In this document: piece by piece, positions 51,278 to 59,643 of the stretch
How the letters are laid out: every line of letters starts with the position of its first letter
How positions within the stretch are numbered: the first letter of the stretch is position 1
NCBI GenBank assembly: GCA_017307955.1
Contig: JAFKFV010000012.1
Span: forward strand, 62,001 to 126,000
Length of the DNA stretch: 64,000 bases
From: Allobosea sp.
GTDB lineage: Bacteria; Pseudomonadota; Alphaproteobacteria; Rhizobiales; Kaistiaceae
Reading direction: 5' to 3'
Notes under the pieces: model-generated
The model's input: the letters and a program-made list of their open reading frames with translations, nothing else
The model's database searches: none
What the model was told of the DNA's origin: nothing
Program-made: the position numbers and the translations under genes

Positions 51278-52757
51278 ATGGTGCGGGCGGACGGCATTGA
51301 GCCCCAGTTTCAGGCTCCTGACCGGCCGAGCAAACTCGATCCCTATGCCGACAAGCTCGCAGCGATGCTGCGGGTCGAGGGCGGCAAGTCGCGCAAGCAC
51401 AAGCGCACGGTTAAGCAGTCGCACGCCGATTTGGTGACGCTGGGCTATGGGGGGTCGTACAACCGGGTCGCGGCGTTTACCCGGGACTGGAAGGCCGCCC
51501 GGCTGCGCGAGCAGCAGACCAGCGGCCGAGGGACCTTCGTGCCCCTGGCCTTTGTACCGGGCGAGGCGTTCCAGTTCGATTGGTCGGAGGACTGGGCAAT
51601 CATCGCCGGCGAGCGCACCAAGCTCCAAGTCGCTCATTTGAAGTTGTCCTACAGCCGCGCCTTCACGCTGCGAGCCTACCTGCTCCAGACCCACGAGATG
51701 CTGTTCGATGCCCACAACCACGCCTTCAGGGTGCTGGGCGGCGTGCCGCGGCGAGGCATCTACGACAACATGAAGACGGCGGTCGACAAGGTCGGCCGCG
51801 GCAAAGAGCGCCAGGTCAATATCCGCTTCTCAGCCATGGTGAGCCACTTCCTGTTCGAGGCGGAGTTCTGCAACCCAGCCTCCGGTTGGGAGAAGGGGCA
51901 GATCGAGAAGAACGTACAGGATGCTCGTCATCAGCTCTGGCAACCCGTGCCGAACTTCCCCTCGCTGGAGGCCCTGAACGAGTGGCTGGAGATCCGGTGC
52001 CAGGAGCTGTGGTCACAGACTGAGCGCGGCTCGCAGCCGGGCCCGATCGCCGATGCGTGGGCCGAAGAGATCCGTCACCTGATGACGATGCCGCGGCCGT
52101 TTGACGGCTTCGTAGAACACGCCAAGCGGGTTTCCCCGACCTGTCTCGTCCATCTCGAGCGCAATCGCTACAGCGTGCCGTTCGTCCTTCAAAATGCCTC
52201 CCTGGCATTTTGTGCGCTCCGCGCACTCGTCCTCACCCTTCGCCAACCGCCCGGTGAGCCTGCGGGTCTATTCCGACCGGATCGTCGTCGTCGCCGAGGG
52301 TCAGGCGATCTGTGAGTATCGCCGCGTGTTTGCGCGCTCGCACGATCGCCTGAGCCGGACCGTCTATGACTGGCGCCATTATTTGGCCGTGGTCCAGCGC
52401 AAGCCCGGCGCCCTGCGCAACGGCGCCCCCTTCGCCGAGATGCCGCCGGCGTTTCGATCCTTGCAGCAGCATCTGCTCAAGCGGCCAGGCGGTGACCGAG
52501 AGATGGTGGAGATCCTGTCTCTGGTCCTCCAGCATGACGAGCAGGTCGTGCTCGAGGCTGTCAAACTCGCCTTGCAGGCCGGCGTGCCGACCAAGATCCA
52601 CATCCTCAACCTGCTGCACCGATTGATCGATGGCACGCCGCTGAGCACGCCGACGATCCCGGCTCCTTCCGCCCTCGCGCTGACCACCGAGCCGCAGGCT
52701 AATGTCGAACGCTATGACGCCCTACGCCGGGCCAGGGAGGCGCGCCATGCGTCATGA
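51278..52757 (+). pseudogene. istA: IS21 transposase IstA, truncated and frameshifted
   Basis: The first part (51278-52180) encodes an integrase core with candidate DDE residues Asp101 (FQFDWSED), Asp163 (IYDNMKTAV) and Glu210 (WEKGQIEKN). About 40-50 N-terminal residues with the HTH are missing compared with intact IstA. After HLERNRYSVP the frame is lost at a 58-base stretch (52181-52238) and resumes in another frame at FANRPVSLRVYSDRIVVVAEG, continuing to the normal C-terminus. Two stem-loops lie in that stretch. The 3' end overlaps istB by 11 bases. Confidence 0.85.
52189..52226 (+). repeat. Double stem-loop insertion inside istA
   Basis: CAAAATGCC (52190-52198) pairs with GGCATTTTG (52204-52212), and GTGCGC (52212-52217) with GCGCAC (52221-52226). 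The pair of hairpins is flanked by a 7-bp direct repeat TCGTCCT (52182-52188 and 52227-52233), as a small inserted element with target duplication would be. Confidence 0.6.
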
Positions 52758-53541
52758 TCCAGCCAGCGGAGCCCTCGTCATCATGCTGAGAAGCCTCAAG
52801 ATGCACGGCATGGCACAAGCTGTCGCCGAACTCACCGAACAGGGATCGCCCGCCTTCGAGACCGCCATGCCGATCCTCTCGCAGCTCCTGAAGGCCGAGA
52901 CTGCCGAACGGGAGGTGCGATCGACCGCCTACCAGATCAAGGCCGCGCGCTTCCCACCCTATCGTGACCTCGCCGGCTTCGACTTCACCAGCAGCGAGGT
53001 CAACGAGGCGCTGGTGCGTGAGCTCCATCGCTGCGAGTTCCTCGACGATGCGCACAACGTCGTCCTGATCGGTGGTCCCGGCACTGGCAAGACCCACATC
53101 GCCACAGCTCTCGGCGTACACGCCGTCGAGCATCATCACAGGCGGGTCCGCTTCTTCTCTACCATCGAGCTCGTCAACGCTCTTGAGCAGGAGAAGGCGC
53201 AGGGAAAGGCCGGCCAGATCGCCAGCCGGCTCGTTCACGCCGATCTCGTTGTCCTCGACGAGCTCGGCTATCTGCCGTTCGGCAGCTCCGGGGGCGCCCT
53301 GCTCTTCCACCTGCTGAGCAAGCTCTATGAGCGCACCAGCGTGGTCATCACCACCAATCTCAGCTTCTCCGAATGGGCTACCGTCTTCGGTGACGCCAAG
53401 ATGACAACCACCCTGCTCGACCGGCTCACGCACCACTGCCATATCCTCGAGACCGGCAACGACAGCTTCCGCTTCAAGACCCGCTCGGCAAATCCACCGA
53501 AACCCTCAAAGGAGAAGTTCCGAAGCTTGACCCCGACCTGA
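52747..53541 (+). CDS. istB: IS21-family helper ATPase IstB
   Basis: AAA+ ATPase of 264 residues, the transposition helper of IS21 elements. Walker A is GGPGTGKTH (109-117), followed by [21 protein letters not shown]; Walker B is [12 protein letters not shown]; a later stretch reads [19 protein letters not shown]. The sequence is full length and undamaged. ATG 52747 overlaps the istA remnant, as in intact IS21. Without IstA it has no known function here. Confidence 0.95.
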   Translation: MRHDPASGALVIMLRSLKMHGMAQAVAELTEQGSPAFETAMPILSQLLKAETAEREVRSTAYQIKAARFPPYRDLAGFDFTSSEVNEALVRELHRCEFLDDAHNVVLIGGPGTGKTHIATALGVHAVEHHHRRVRFFSTIELVNALEQEKAQGKAGQIASRLVHADLVVLDELGYLPFGSSGGALLFHLLSKLYERTSVVITTNLSFSEWATVFGDAKMTTTLLDRLTHHCHILETGNDSFRFKTRSANPPKPSKEKFRSLTPT

Positions 53542-53561
53542 CCTGAGAACACCATCACCCC

Positions 53562-53603
53562 GGGTCAATTCTCGGTGGAAGTCCAGGGTCACTTCTCCGC
53601 GGA
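53562..53603. repeat. Right-end terminal repeats of the IS21 element
   Basis: GGGTCAATTCTCGGTGGA (53562-53579) and GGGTCACTTCTCCGCGGA (53586-53603) match at 15 of 18 positions and stand 24 bases apart, the multiple-repeat end typical of IS21 family transposase binding. Confidence 0.7.
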
Positions 53604-53791
53604 GATCTACACGCGTTGAGGCGGGGAGGGGCGAATGCCCAGTCTTTGGATCTTGTGTGTTCATGATTTGTTCCTAAAACTACCAGAACCGGGAACCTGT
53701 CTTCAGTGAGGATCTGGCGGGACGACGCGCGCCGTGACCAGTCCAACCGAAGCGCCGGGTATTCGCGCAAAGGCCCCCCGCTCCGTTCTTG

Positions 53792-54823
53792 CTAGGATGG
53801 CGTGGTCCGGCGCAGCTCTGGACTGACGAGGCTCAGCATCCGCAATACCTCCCGCGGAGCTGGCTTGCGCCATACGGTCTGGAAGCATTCGACGACGTTT
53901 TCGGCGGTGACCGCAAGGCCTGGAAGCGCGACCCAATCCGGCGTCAGGCGTCCGAGAAGCGCACTGACAGTGACCGAGGCGGCCGTCTCCCCCTGGCGGA
54001 ACGGCTGCTGCGCGGCGATGGCGACGAGCGAATTGTTGGCCGCAAGGCCGATCGCGGCGTCCTGGCCAAGATCGACCGTCACCATCGGAATCTTGCGACC
54101 GAGCGTCGTCAGCACGCCGGCGGAAGCGATCGACGGGGTATCCCAAACGACGAAGAGGCCGGCGATGCCAGGGTGATCGTTGAAAAGACCGCGCGTGACG
54201 CGGGCAGCATCGGCGAGCGAGGGGAAGCGGCGAACCTGCAGCCGGACATCCGGACGGTTGATCCGCATCCACTTCACGAAAGCGATCTCGCGCTCGTTTG
54301 TCGCGAAAAAGTCCGCCTCGTAGCCGAGCACGCCAACCTCGCTACCCTCAACAACATGCGGCGACAGACATTCGGCCGCGATCTTGCCGAGACCGAAATT
54401 GTCCGCAGAGATGAGCGAGGTGTAATCCTTGCCTGGCAGGAGGCCGGTCGGCACATTGTCGAGCAGGACCAGCTTGATGCCGGCCGCCGCGATGCGCGCG
54501 TGGGCGGCAGCGATCTTGGCGTTGGCGACCGGCAGCGAGACGATCGCGTCCGGCGCCTCGGCGATCAAGCGGTCAAGCGCCTCGATCTGCACATCCGGCG
54601 TGAAGGCGCAGTCGACGACATCAATGACAGCGACGCCGCAGTCGCCGAGCATGCCGATCAGCCCCGAGAGCTGCTGCTTGGCCCAGTCGCTCGCCAGTGT
54701 GTGCAAAACAATAGCGACGCGGAAGCCACGCGCCCGCGCCCGTACCATGTCCTCCGGCAGAAGGAGGACCCGTTCGGGAGCCGAAGCCCGCTCTCCATGC
54801 GGGCCGAGACCAGAAATCGCCAT
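53792..54823 (-). CDS. Cytoplasmic sugar-binding-protein paralogue (no signal peptide)
   Basis: A 343-residue type-1 periplasmic-binding-fold protein that lacks a signal peptide. It is a paralogue of importer D's binding protein (57228): compare LDNVPTGLLPGKDYTSLISADNFG with LVFMDNVPTGFTAGKDYVSVVSADNYG, and VTVDLGQDAAIGLAANN with TTIDLGENVAISMAQN. The N-terminus is charged (EDMVRARARGFRVAIVLHT), with no HTH or membrane segment. ATG 54823 is backed by GAGGAGGAAGGAC. It starts 11 bases after the ROK gene, so the two are cotranscribed. The likely role is to sense the same ligand in the cytoplasm and modulate the ROK regulator; this is inference. Confidence 0.82.
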   Translation of the reverse strand: MAISGLGPHGERASAPERVLLLPEDMVRARARGFRVAIVLHTLASDWAKQQLSGLIGMLGDCGVAVIDVVDCAFTPDVQIEALDRLIAEAPDAIVSLPVANAKIAAAHARIAAAGIKLVLLDNVPTGLLPGKDYTSLISADNFGLGKIAAECLSPHVVEGSEVGVLGYEADFFATNEREIAFVKWMRINRPDVRLQVRRFPSLADAARVTRGLFNDHPGIAGLFVVWDTPSIASAGVLTTLGRKIPMVTVDLGQDAAIGLAANNSLVAIAAQQPFRQGETAASVTVSALLGRLTPDWVALPGLAVTAENVVECFQTVWRKPAPREVLRMLSLVSPELRRTTPS

Positions 54824-54834
54824 GTCCTTCCTCC

Positions 54835-56187
54835 TCACACGTCCGGCGGCCGGACGATGTGCTCCTCCGCGAGCCTCTTTCGCGCGATCTCGTCTTTCAT
54901 CCGCTGAAAAAGCGGATGCGCCTGGGGACTGCCGGCCATGATCCAGTCGCGCAGGATGGCGGGCGAGAACACGCCTTCGACCGCGACGATGGCGGCTCCC
55001 ACCAATCCGGCCGAGCTGCCCATCTGCGAGCGGATGACCTGCAGATCCCGGCTCACCAGCGGGTGGCAGGCGCCGTAGATCGCTTCGCGCGCGGCGGCAA
55101 GGAGAATGTCGTTTGTCTGTGCGATCGAGCCCGAAAGCACGATGAGCGCCGGATTGAGCATGTTCGCGAGGGTGGCGACTACCTGGCCGATCAGCCGGCC
55201 GCTCTGAGAGAGAATCTCGATCGCGGCGGCGTCGCCGACCTGTGCTGCCTGCGCCACTTCGAGCGCCGTAATCTCGCCGCCACGGCGCATGTGCTCGGCA
55301 AGGATCGAGCTCGCTCCGCGCTCCGCCGCGTTGCGGCCTTCCTGCGCAATATGGTCGGAGCCGGCCATCGCTTCGAGCGTGCCGCTGCCCCCTGGCGCCG
55401 AAACGGGCACGGATCCGATCAGCCCGACTGCACCCTGCGCACCGCGAAACAGGGCGCCATCACTGCCGAGGCCGGCGCCGATGCGCTTGCCGACTTTGAC
55501 GAAAAGGATGGTCCGATGGCCGCTTCCTGCACCGGCATGGAGCTCGCCCATCGTCATCGTCTCGACGCTGGAGCGAAGCCAAACCGGCGCGTCGAACGCG
55601 CCGACCAGTGTCTCGACGAGCGGAAAGCTGTCCCAGCCGGGCAGCACTGCGGGCGTGGTTCCAAGAAACATCGCCTCGCCGCCATCCGGCACCGCGCCGG
55701 GCACCGAAATCGAGATGCCATAAAGCGGCGGGTTGCCTTGCCGCTCGAGAATCCAGCGGAACAGCGTGATCAGCCGTTCGGCCAGCGCCGATACGGGCTG
55801 GGTCAGTTCGCTCGCCTCATGATGCTCCATCAAGAGGGCACCGCCGAGATCGGCGATCCCAACACCAAGCGCCGTCTGATCGAGCGTCGCGACGAGGATC
55901 CGGCCGCGATCGGCGCTGAACCTCACAAGACGGGGTGCACGGCCGCCGGTCGCCGCGCCAAGCTCGCTCTCGTCGATCAATCCGAGTTCGGCGAGCGTCC
56001 CGAGCCGATCGGCGACGACCGCGCGACCGAGTTCGCTTTGGCGCTCGATTTCCTGGCGCGTGGTGGCCTGCTCTGAGCGAACCAGATTGAGAATCTGAAC
56101 AAGGCTTGGCGAGGCCGTCTCGGAGACGCGCGGGCGGCCTTTCCGGCGCGGCTGGGCAGCTACTCCCGCAAGGGCCGGCGTCGACAT
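54835..56187 (-). CDS. ROK-family transcriptional regulator lacking zinc cysteines
   Basis: A 450-residue regulator with an N-terminal winged helix (TTRQEIERQSELGRAVVADRLGTLAELGLI, about 42-72) and a ROK sugar-kinase-like domain (LYGISISVPGAVPD, LFVKVGKRIGAGLGSDGALFRGAQGAVG). ROK proteins usually carry a Cys-rich zinc site following a GHxxV segment; here it reads GSVPVSAPGGSGTLEAMAG, without His or Cys. The C-terminus is longer than usual by about 50 residues. ATG 56187 is chosen for its AGAGAGGACGAGAC ribosome site; the frame is open to 56265. It probably represses the divergent isomerase/importer D operon. Confidence 0.9.
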   Translation of the reverse strand: MSTPALAGVAAQPRRKGRPRVSETASPSLVQILNLVRSEQATTRQEIERQSELGRAVVADRLGTLAELGLIDESELGAATGGRAPRLVRFSADRGRILVATLDQTALGVGIADLGGALLMEHHEASELTQPVSALAERLITLFRWILERQGNPPLYGISISVPGAVPDGGEAMFLGTTPAVLPGWDSFPLVETLVGAFDAPVWLRSSVETMTMGELHAGAGSGHRTILFVKVGKRIGAGLGSDGALFRGAQGAVGLIGSVPVSAPGGSGTLEAMAGSDHIAQEGRNAAERGASSILAEHMRRGGEITALEVAQAAQVGDAAAIEILSQSGRLIGQVVATLANMLNPALIVLSGSIAQTNDILLAAAREAIYGACHPLVSRDLQVIRSQMGSSAGLVGAAIVAVEGVFSPAILRDWIMAGSPQAHPLFQRMKDEIARKRLAEEHIVRPPDV

Positions 56188-56251
56188 GTCTCGTCCTCTC
56201 TGCCGCGTCGCATTCGCTCCTTCATAAGACCGGCCGTTCCGACTGGCAACG

Positions 56252-56264
56252 CCGCACTTATGCA
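56252..56264 (-). promoter_or_regulatory. Second copy of the 13-mer TGCATAAGTGCGG
   Basis: Read toward the ROK gene the motif lies 65 bases upstream of ATG 56187. The other copy is at 29506-29518. Confidence 0.35.
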
Positions 56265-56298
56265 TTAAATCTGCAAAAGAGTGCCTTGTTATGATCTT

Positions 56299-56317
56299 AA
56301 ATCGTTGACATCGATTT
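56299..56317 (+). promoter_or_regulatory. Operator/-35 of the isomerase-importer D operon
   Basis: AAATCG, seven bases, CGATTT form a 19-bp dyad that contains a perfect TTGACA (56305-56310). A -10 about 16-17 bases downstream is weak (TTAAGC). Binding of a repressor such as the divergent ROK protein would block the -35. The start codon at 56372 is 55 bases away. Confidence 0.55.
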
Positions 56318-56371
56318 TTTCCCGCCTTAAGCCATCGTCACGGTTCGAGGCAAGCACTGGGAGGAGATGCC

Positions 56372-57184
56372 ATGTCGAGCTTCAAGCTCGCCTATCACGC
56401 GAATTGCTGGGGAAGCCTCGGCGGAGACGCGGTTGGCGTCACGTCGATCACCAACCTCGCCTATCGCACCTTCGGCGACATGCGCCGGGCTTTCGCTGAC
56501 ATCGCGACGGCCGGCTACGAGGGCGTCGAGCTCTTCGACGGCAACCTGCTCGATTTCAGCGCCGATGAGATGCGCGCGCTGCTGGCCGACAACGGGCTGA
56601 CGCTCGTTGCGACCTATGCCGGTGGCAATTTCATCTTCGACGACATCCTGCCGGAAGAGTTGGCGCGCGTCGTCCGCGCGGCGGACCGGGCTGCCGAACT
56701 CGGAGCGCCCCATCTCGTGGTCGGTGGCGGCGCCAAGCGTTTCGACGGCATACGCGAGGCGGATTATCCGCGTCTTGCGGCAGCGCTCGACCGCGTCAAG
56801 GAAATCGCCGAAGAGCGCGGGCTGACCGCCCACTACCACCCGCACCTCTCGACCATCGTCGAAGGGCCTGAGGAAGTTCGCAAGATCTTCTCGCTGACCG
56901 GCATCGACTTCTGCCCGGACACCGCGCATCTCGCGGCCGCCGGCGGCGATCCGGCAGCGCTGATCCGCGAGCATGTGGCGCGCATTTCCTATGTGCATCT
57001 CAAGGGCTTCCAGAAGGAGCCCTTCGCCTTCACGCCGCTCGATCGGGGCGACATCCCGACGGACGCGATCATCGCGGCGCTCCGCGAAATCAAGTTCGAC
57101 GGCTGGGTGTGCACGGAACTCGATTCCTGGGCCGATCCGCTGGAGGGCGCGAAGGCCAGCAGGAGCTATCTCGAATCGGCCTGA
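56372..57184 (+). CDS. Sugar phosphate isomerase/epimerase (AP-endonuclease-2 fold)
   Basis: TIM-barrel enzyme of 270 residues in the IolE/IolI/xylose-isomerase-like group. Likely metal ligands and catalytic residues: Glu53 (GVELFDG), His155 region (HYHPHLSTIVE), Asp183 and His186 (CPDTAHLAAAGGD), His209 (YVHLKGF) and Glu249 (TELDSW). It probably isomerises or dehydrates the imported sugar or inositol derivative. ATG 56372 follows GGGAGGAGATGCC. First gene of an operon with a binding protein, a Gfo/Idh/MocA dehydrogenase, ATPase and permease, an arrangement typical of inositol or uncommon-sugar catabolism. Confidence 0.9.
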   Translation: MSSFKLAYHANCWGSLGGDAVGVTSITNLAYRTFGDMRRAFADIATAGYEGVELFDGNLLDFSADEMRALLADNGLTLVATYAGGNFIFDDILPEELARVVRAADRAAELGAPHLVVGGGAKRFDGIREADYPRLAAALDRVKEIAEERGLTAHYHPHLSTIVEGPEEVRKIFSLTGIDFCPDTAHLAAAGGDPAALIREHVARISYVHLKGFQKEPFAFTPLDRGDIPTDAIIAALREIKFDGWVCTELDSWADPLEGAKASRSYLESA

Positions 57185-57227
57185 GGGCCGCGACCGGGGC
57201 GAAGCCCCACTTCCGGGAGGACTAGCG

Positions 57228-58349
57228 ATGATTTCCAGACGAACCCTGTTGGGCTCGGCCGCTGCGCTGACGCTCGCTCTCGCCTATGCCGGGCCGGCGC
57301 TCGCCGACCCTGACCAGGCGCTTGCCGACCTGCAGAAGACGGTTCTTTCCAAGGGCCCCTCGGGCGAGGCACCCGCGCCGGCCTCCAGCGTCGTGCTGAC
57401 GCCGGACGAACTCGCCAAGATCAAGGACATGAACGCGACCGCGGCCATCGTGATGCATTATGGCGGCAATGACTGGTCGCGCGCCCAGATCAACGGCCTG
57501 CAGAAGCAGTTCGCCGACATGGGCATCAAGGTGCTCGCGGTGACCGATGCCGGCTTCAAGCCCGAGAAGCAGGTCGCCGATATCGAGACGATCATGGCCC
57601 AGAAGCCGAATATCATCGTCTCGATTCCGACCGACCCGACCGCAACCGCCGCCGCCTACAAGGCAGCCGCTGCAGCTGGCACCAAGCTCGTCTTCATGGA
57701 CAACGTCCCGACCGGTTTCACAGCCGGCAAGGACTATGTCTCGGTCGTCTCGGCCGACAATTATGGCAACGGTGTCGCCTCGGCGCATCTGATGGCCAAG
57801 GCGCTGGGCGGCAAGGGCGATATCGGCGTGGTGTTCCACGCGGCTGACTTCTTCGTCACCAAGCAGCGCTATGACGCCTTCAAGGCGACGATCGCCTCCG
57901 ACTATCCGGACATCAAGATCGTTTCCGAGCAGGGCATCGGCGGCCCGGACTTCTCGGGGGATGCCGAGAAGGCCGCCTCGGCGATCCTGACGTCCAACCC
58001 GAACGTCAAGGGTATCTGGGCGGTCTGGGACGTGCCGGCCGAAGGCGTGATCTCGGCGGCGCGCAATGCCGGCCGCGACGATCTCGTCATCACCACCATT
58101 GACCTCGGCGAGAATGTCGCGATCTCCATGGCCCAGAACGGCTTCGTCAAGGGCCTCGGCGCACAGCGTCCCTATGACGCCGGCGTCGTGGAAGCGAAGC
58201 TCGCCGGCTATGGCCTGCTCGGCAAGGAAGCGCCCGGTTTCGTCGCCCTGCCGGCTCTGCCGGTGACGCGCGATACGCTTCTCGACGGCTGGAAGGCTGT
58301 CTATTCCACCGACGCGACCGACAACGTCAAGAAGAGCCTCGGCCAGTAG
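57228..58349 (+). CDS. CUT2 ABC importer D, periplasmic binding protein
   Basis: Type-1 binding protein of 373 residues with a Tat-like leader (MISRRTLLGSAAALTLALAYAG, cleavage near ALA-DP). A 60-residue segment rich in Ala and Pro precedes the binding fold, longer than in the other three binding proteins here. The core has VMHYGGNDWSRAQINGLQKQFADMGI, PNIIVSIPTDPTATAAAYK, FMDNVPTGFTAGKDY and TIDLGENVAISMAQN. ATG 57228 follows GGGAGGACTAGCG. It has a signal-less paralogue at 53792. A perfect 10-bp hairpin follows. Confidence 0.92.
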   Translation: MISRRTLLGSAAALTLALAYAGPALADPDQALADLQKTVLSKGPSGEAPAPASSVVLTPDELAKIKDMNATAAIVMHYGGNDWSRAQINGLQKQFADMGIKVLAVTDAGFKPEKQVADIETIMAQKPNIIVSIPTDPTATAAAYKAAAAAGTKLVFMDNVPTGFTAGKDYVSVVSADNYGNGVASAHLMAKALGGKGDIGVVFHAADFFVTKQRYDAFKATIASDYPDIKIVSEQGIGGPDFSGDAEKAASAILTSNPNVKGIWAVWDVPAEGVISAARNAGRDDLVITTIDLGENVAISMAQNGFVKGLGAQRPYDAGVVEAKLAGYGLLGKEAPGFVALPALPVTRDTLLDGWKAVYSTDATDNVKKSLGQ

Positions 58350-58356
58350 GGCCTCA

Positions 58357-58386
58357 TGCACGGGGCATCGCCATACGCCCCGTGCA
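58357..58386 (+). terminator. GC hairpin after the importer D binding-protein gene
   Basis: TGCACGGGGC (58357-58366) and GCCCCGTGCA (58377-58386) are perfect 10-bp arms with a 10-base loop, 7 bases after the stop. There is no T run, so it is read as an mRNA stabiliser or attenuator. Confidence 0.65.
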
Positions 58387-58476
58387 CCATTTGAACGGTC
58401 CGATCTGCGCCAGCCTCCCGCCAGAACGGTGGACGGCCGCTGCTGGCCGGGGCCGCTCTCTTTCAGGAGAAAACCG

Positions 58477-59643
58477 ATGACCAAAGTGATGAACGTCGCC
58501 ATGATCGGGGGCGGCTTCATGGGCAAGGCGCATGCCATGGCCTATGCCTCCATGCCGATGTTCTTCTGGCCGGCCCCGGCCATTCCCCACCGCAAGGTGG
58601 TGGTCGACGTCACCGACGGCATGGCCGAGGAAGCCCGCCGCCGCTATGGCTTCGAAGAGGCGTCGTCGGACTGGCGCGCTGTCGTCGCCCGGCCGGATAT
58701 CGACGTCGTCGACATCTGCACGCCCAACAACGTCCACGCCGAGATCGCCATCGCCGCGGCCAATGCCGGCAAGCACATCATCTGCGAGAAGCCGCTGGCG
58801 CGCACCGTCGACGAGGCGCGGGCGATGGTCGAGGCGGTCAAGGCCGCCGGCGTCATCCACATGGTCGCCTTCAACTATCGCCGCACGCCCGCCGTGGCGC
58901 TTGCCAAGAAGTTCATCGAGGAAGGCCGGATCGGCCGCATCCTGAACTTCCGCGGCACCTATCTGCAGGATTGGTCGGCCGATCCGGACTCGCCGCTCTC
59001 CTGGCGCTTCCAGAAGAAGATCGCCGGTTCCGGTTCCGTCGGCGACATCGGCACGCATGTGGTCGATCTCGCGCATTATCTCGTCGGGCCGATCGCCGAG
59101 GTGATCGCGATGACCCCGACCTACAACAAGACGCGCCCGCTGCAGCAGGGCGGCGTCGACAAGCTCGGGGCTGCCGAGAAATCCGCCGATGCCGAGCGCG
59201 GCGAAGTCGACGTGGATGACGAGCTCGTCTCGATGCTGCGCTTCCGGGACGGCGCGATCGGCAGCCTGGAGGCGACCCGTAACGCCTATGGCCGCAACAA
59301 CTTCATCACGCTAGAAATCCACGGCACCAAGGGCTCGATCCACTTCAACTACGAGCGCCGCGACGAGCTTCAGGTGATGTTCGCTGACGATCCGGCCGAT
59401 GCACGCGGCTTCCGCACGATCTATACCGGACCGGCTCATCCCTATGGCTCGGGCCTCTGGCCGATCCCGGCTCTCGGCATCGGCTATTCGGAGACCAAGA
59501 TCGTCGAATGCTATGACTTCTTCTCCGCGATCGCGAAGAAGCAGCAGCCGAGCCCGAACTTCAATGACGGCCTTCTGACAGAACTCGTGGCCGACGCCTT
59601 CATCCGCTCGGGCGAGAGCGGTGTCTGGGAGAAGGTTGGATGA
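58477..59643 (+). CDS. Gfo/Idh/MocA-family sugar dehydrogenase
   Basis: NAD(P)-dependent dehydrogenase of 388 residues. The Rossmann loop is GGGFMGKAHA (11-20), the catalytic Lys105 lies in CEKPLART, and the His/Asp region is GDIGTHVVDLAHYLVG. The C-terminal beta sheet carries ITLEIHGTKGSIHFNYERRDEL. The family oxidises inositols, glucosides and uronates. ATG 58477 follows CAGGAGAAAACCG. It lies between the binding protein and the ATPase, overlapping the latter by 4 bases, so it belongs to the importer D operon and probably oxidises its ligand. Confidence 0.94.
   Translation: MTKVMNVAMIGGGFMGKAHAMAYASMPMFFWPAPAIPHRKVVVDVTDGMAEEARRRYGFEEASSDWRAVVARPDIDVVDICTPNNVHAEIAIAAANAGKHIICEKPLARTVDEARAMVEAVKAAGVIHMVAFNYRRTPAVALAKKFIEEGRIGRILNFRGTYLQDWSADPDSPLSWRFQKKIAGSGSVGDIGTHVVDLAHYLVGPIAEVIAMTPTYNKTRPLQQGGVDKLGAAEKSADAERGEVDVDDELVSMLRFRDGAIGSLEATRNAYGRNNFITLEIHGTKGSIHFNYERRDELQVMFADDPADARGFRTIYTGPAHPYGSGLWPIPALGIGYSETKIVECYDFFSAIAKKQQPSPNFNDGLLTELVADAFIRSGESGVWEKVG

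Larger units (their letters stand above)
51278..53603 (+). mobile_element. Decayed IS21-family insertion sequence
   Basis: An istA-istB pair in the IS21 arrangement, with overlapping genes and a right-end repeat pair at 53562-53603. The left end is missing: no copy of the terminal repeat precedes istA, and IstA lacks its N-terminal helix-turn-helix. IstA is also frameshifted. The element is therefore immobile unless complemented. Its left junction lies within about 10 bases of the hydrolase stop. The exact right end is not determined; 53604-53791 holds no gene I can support. Confidence 0.85.

Noticed and set aside
53555..53770. Minus-strand ORF of 71 codons right of the IS21 element
   Set aside because: It spans the IS right-end repeats, has an Arg-rich composition and no recognisable homology or ribosome site.
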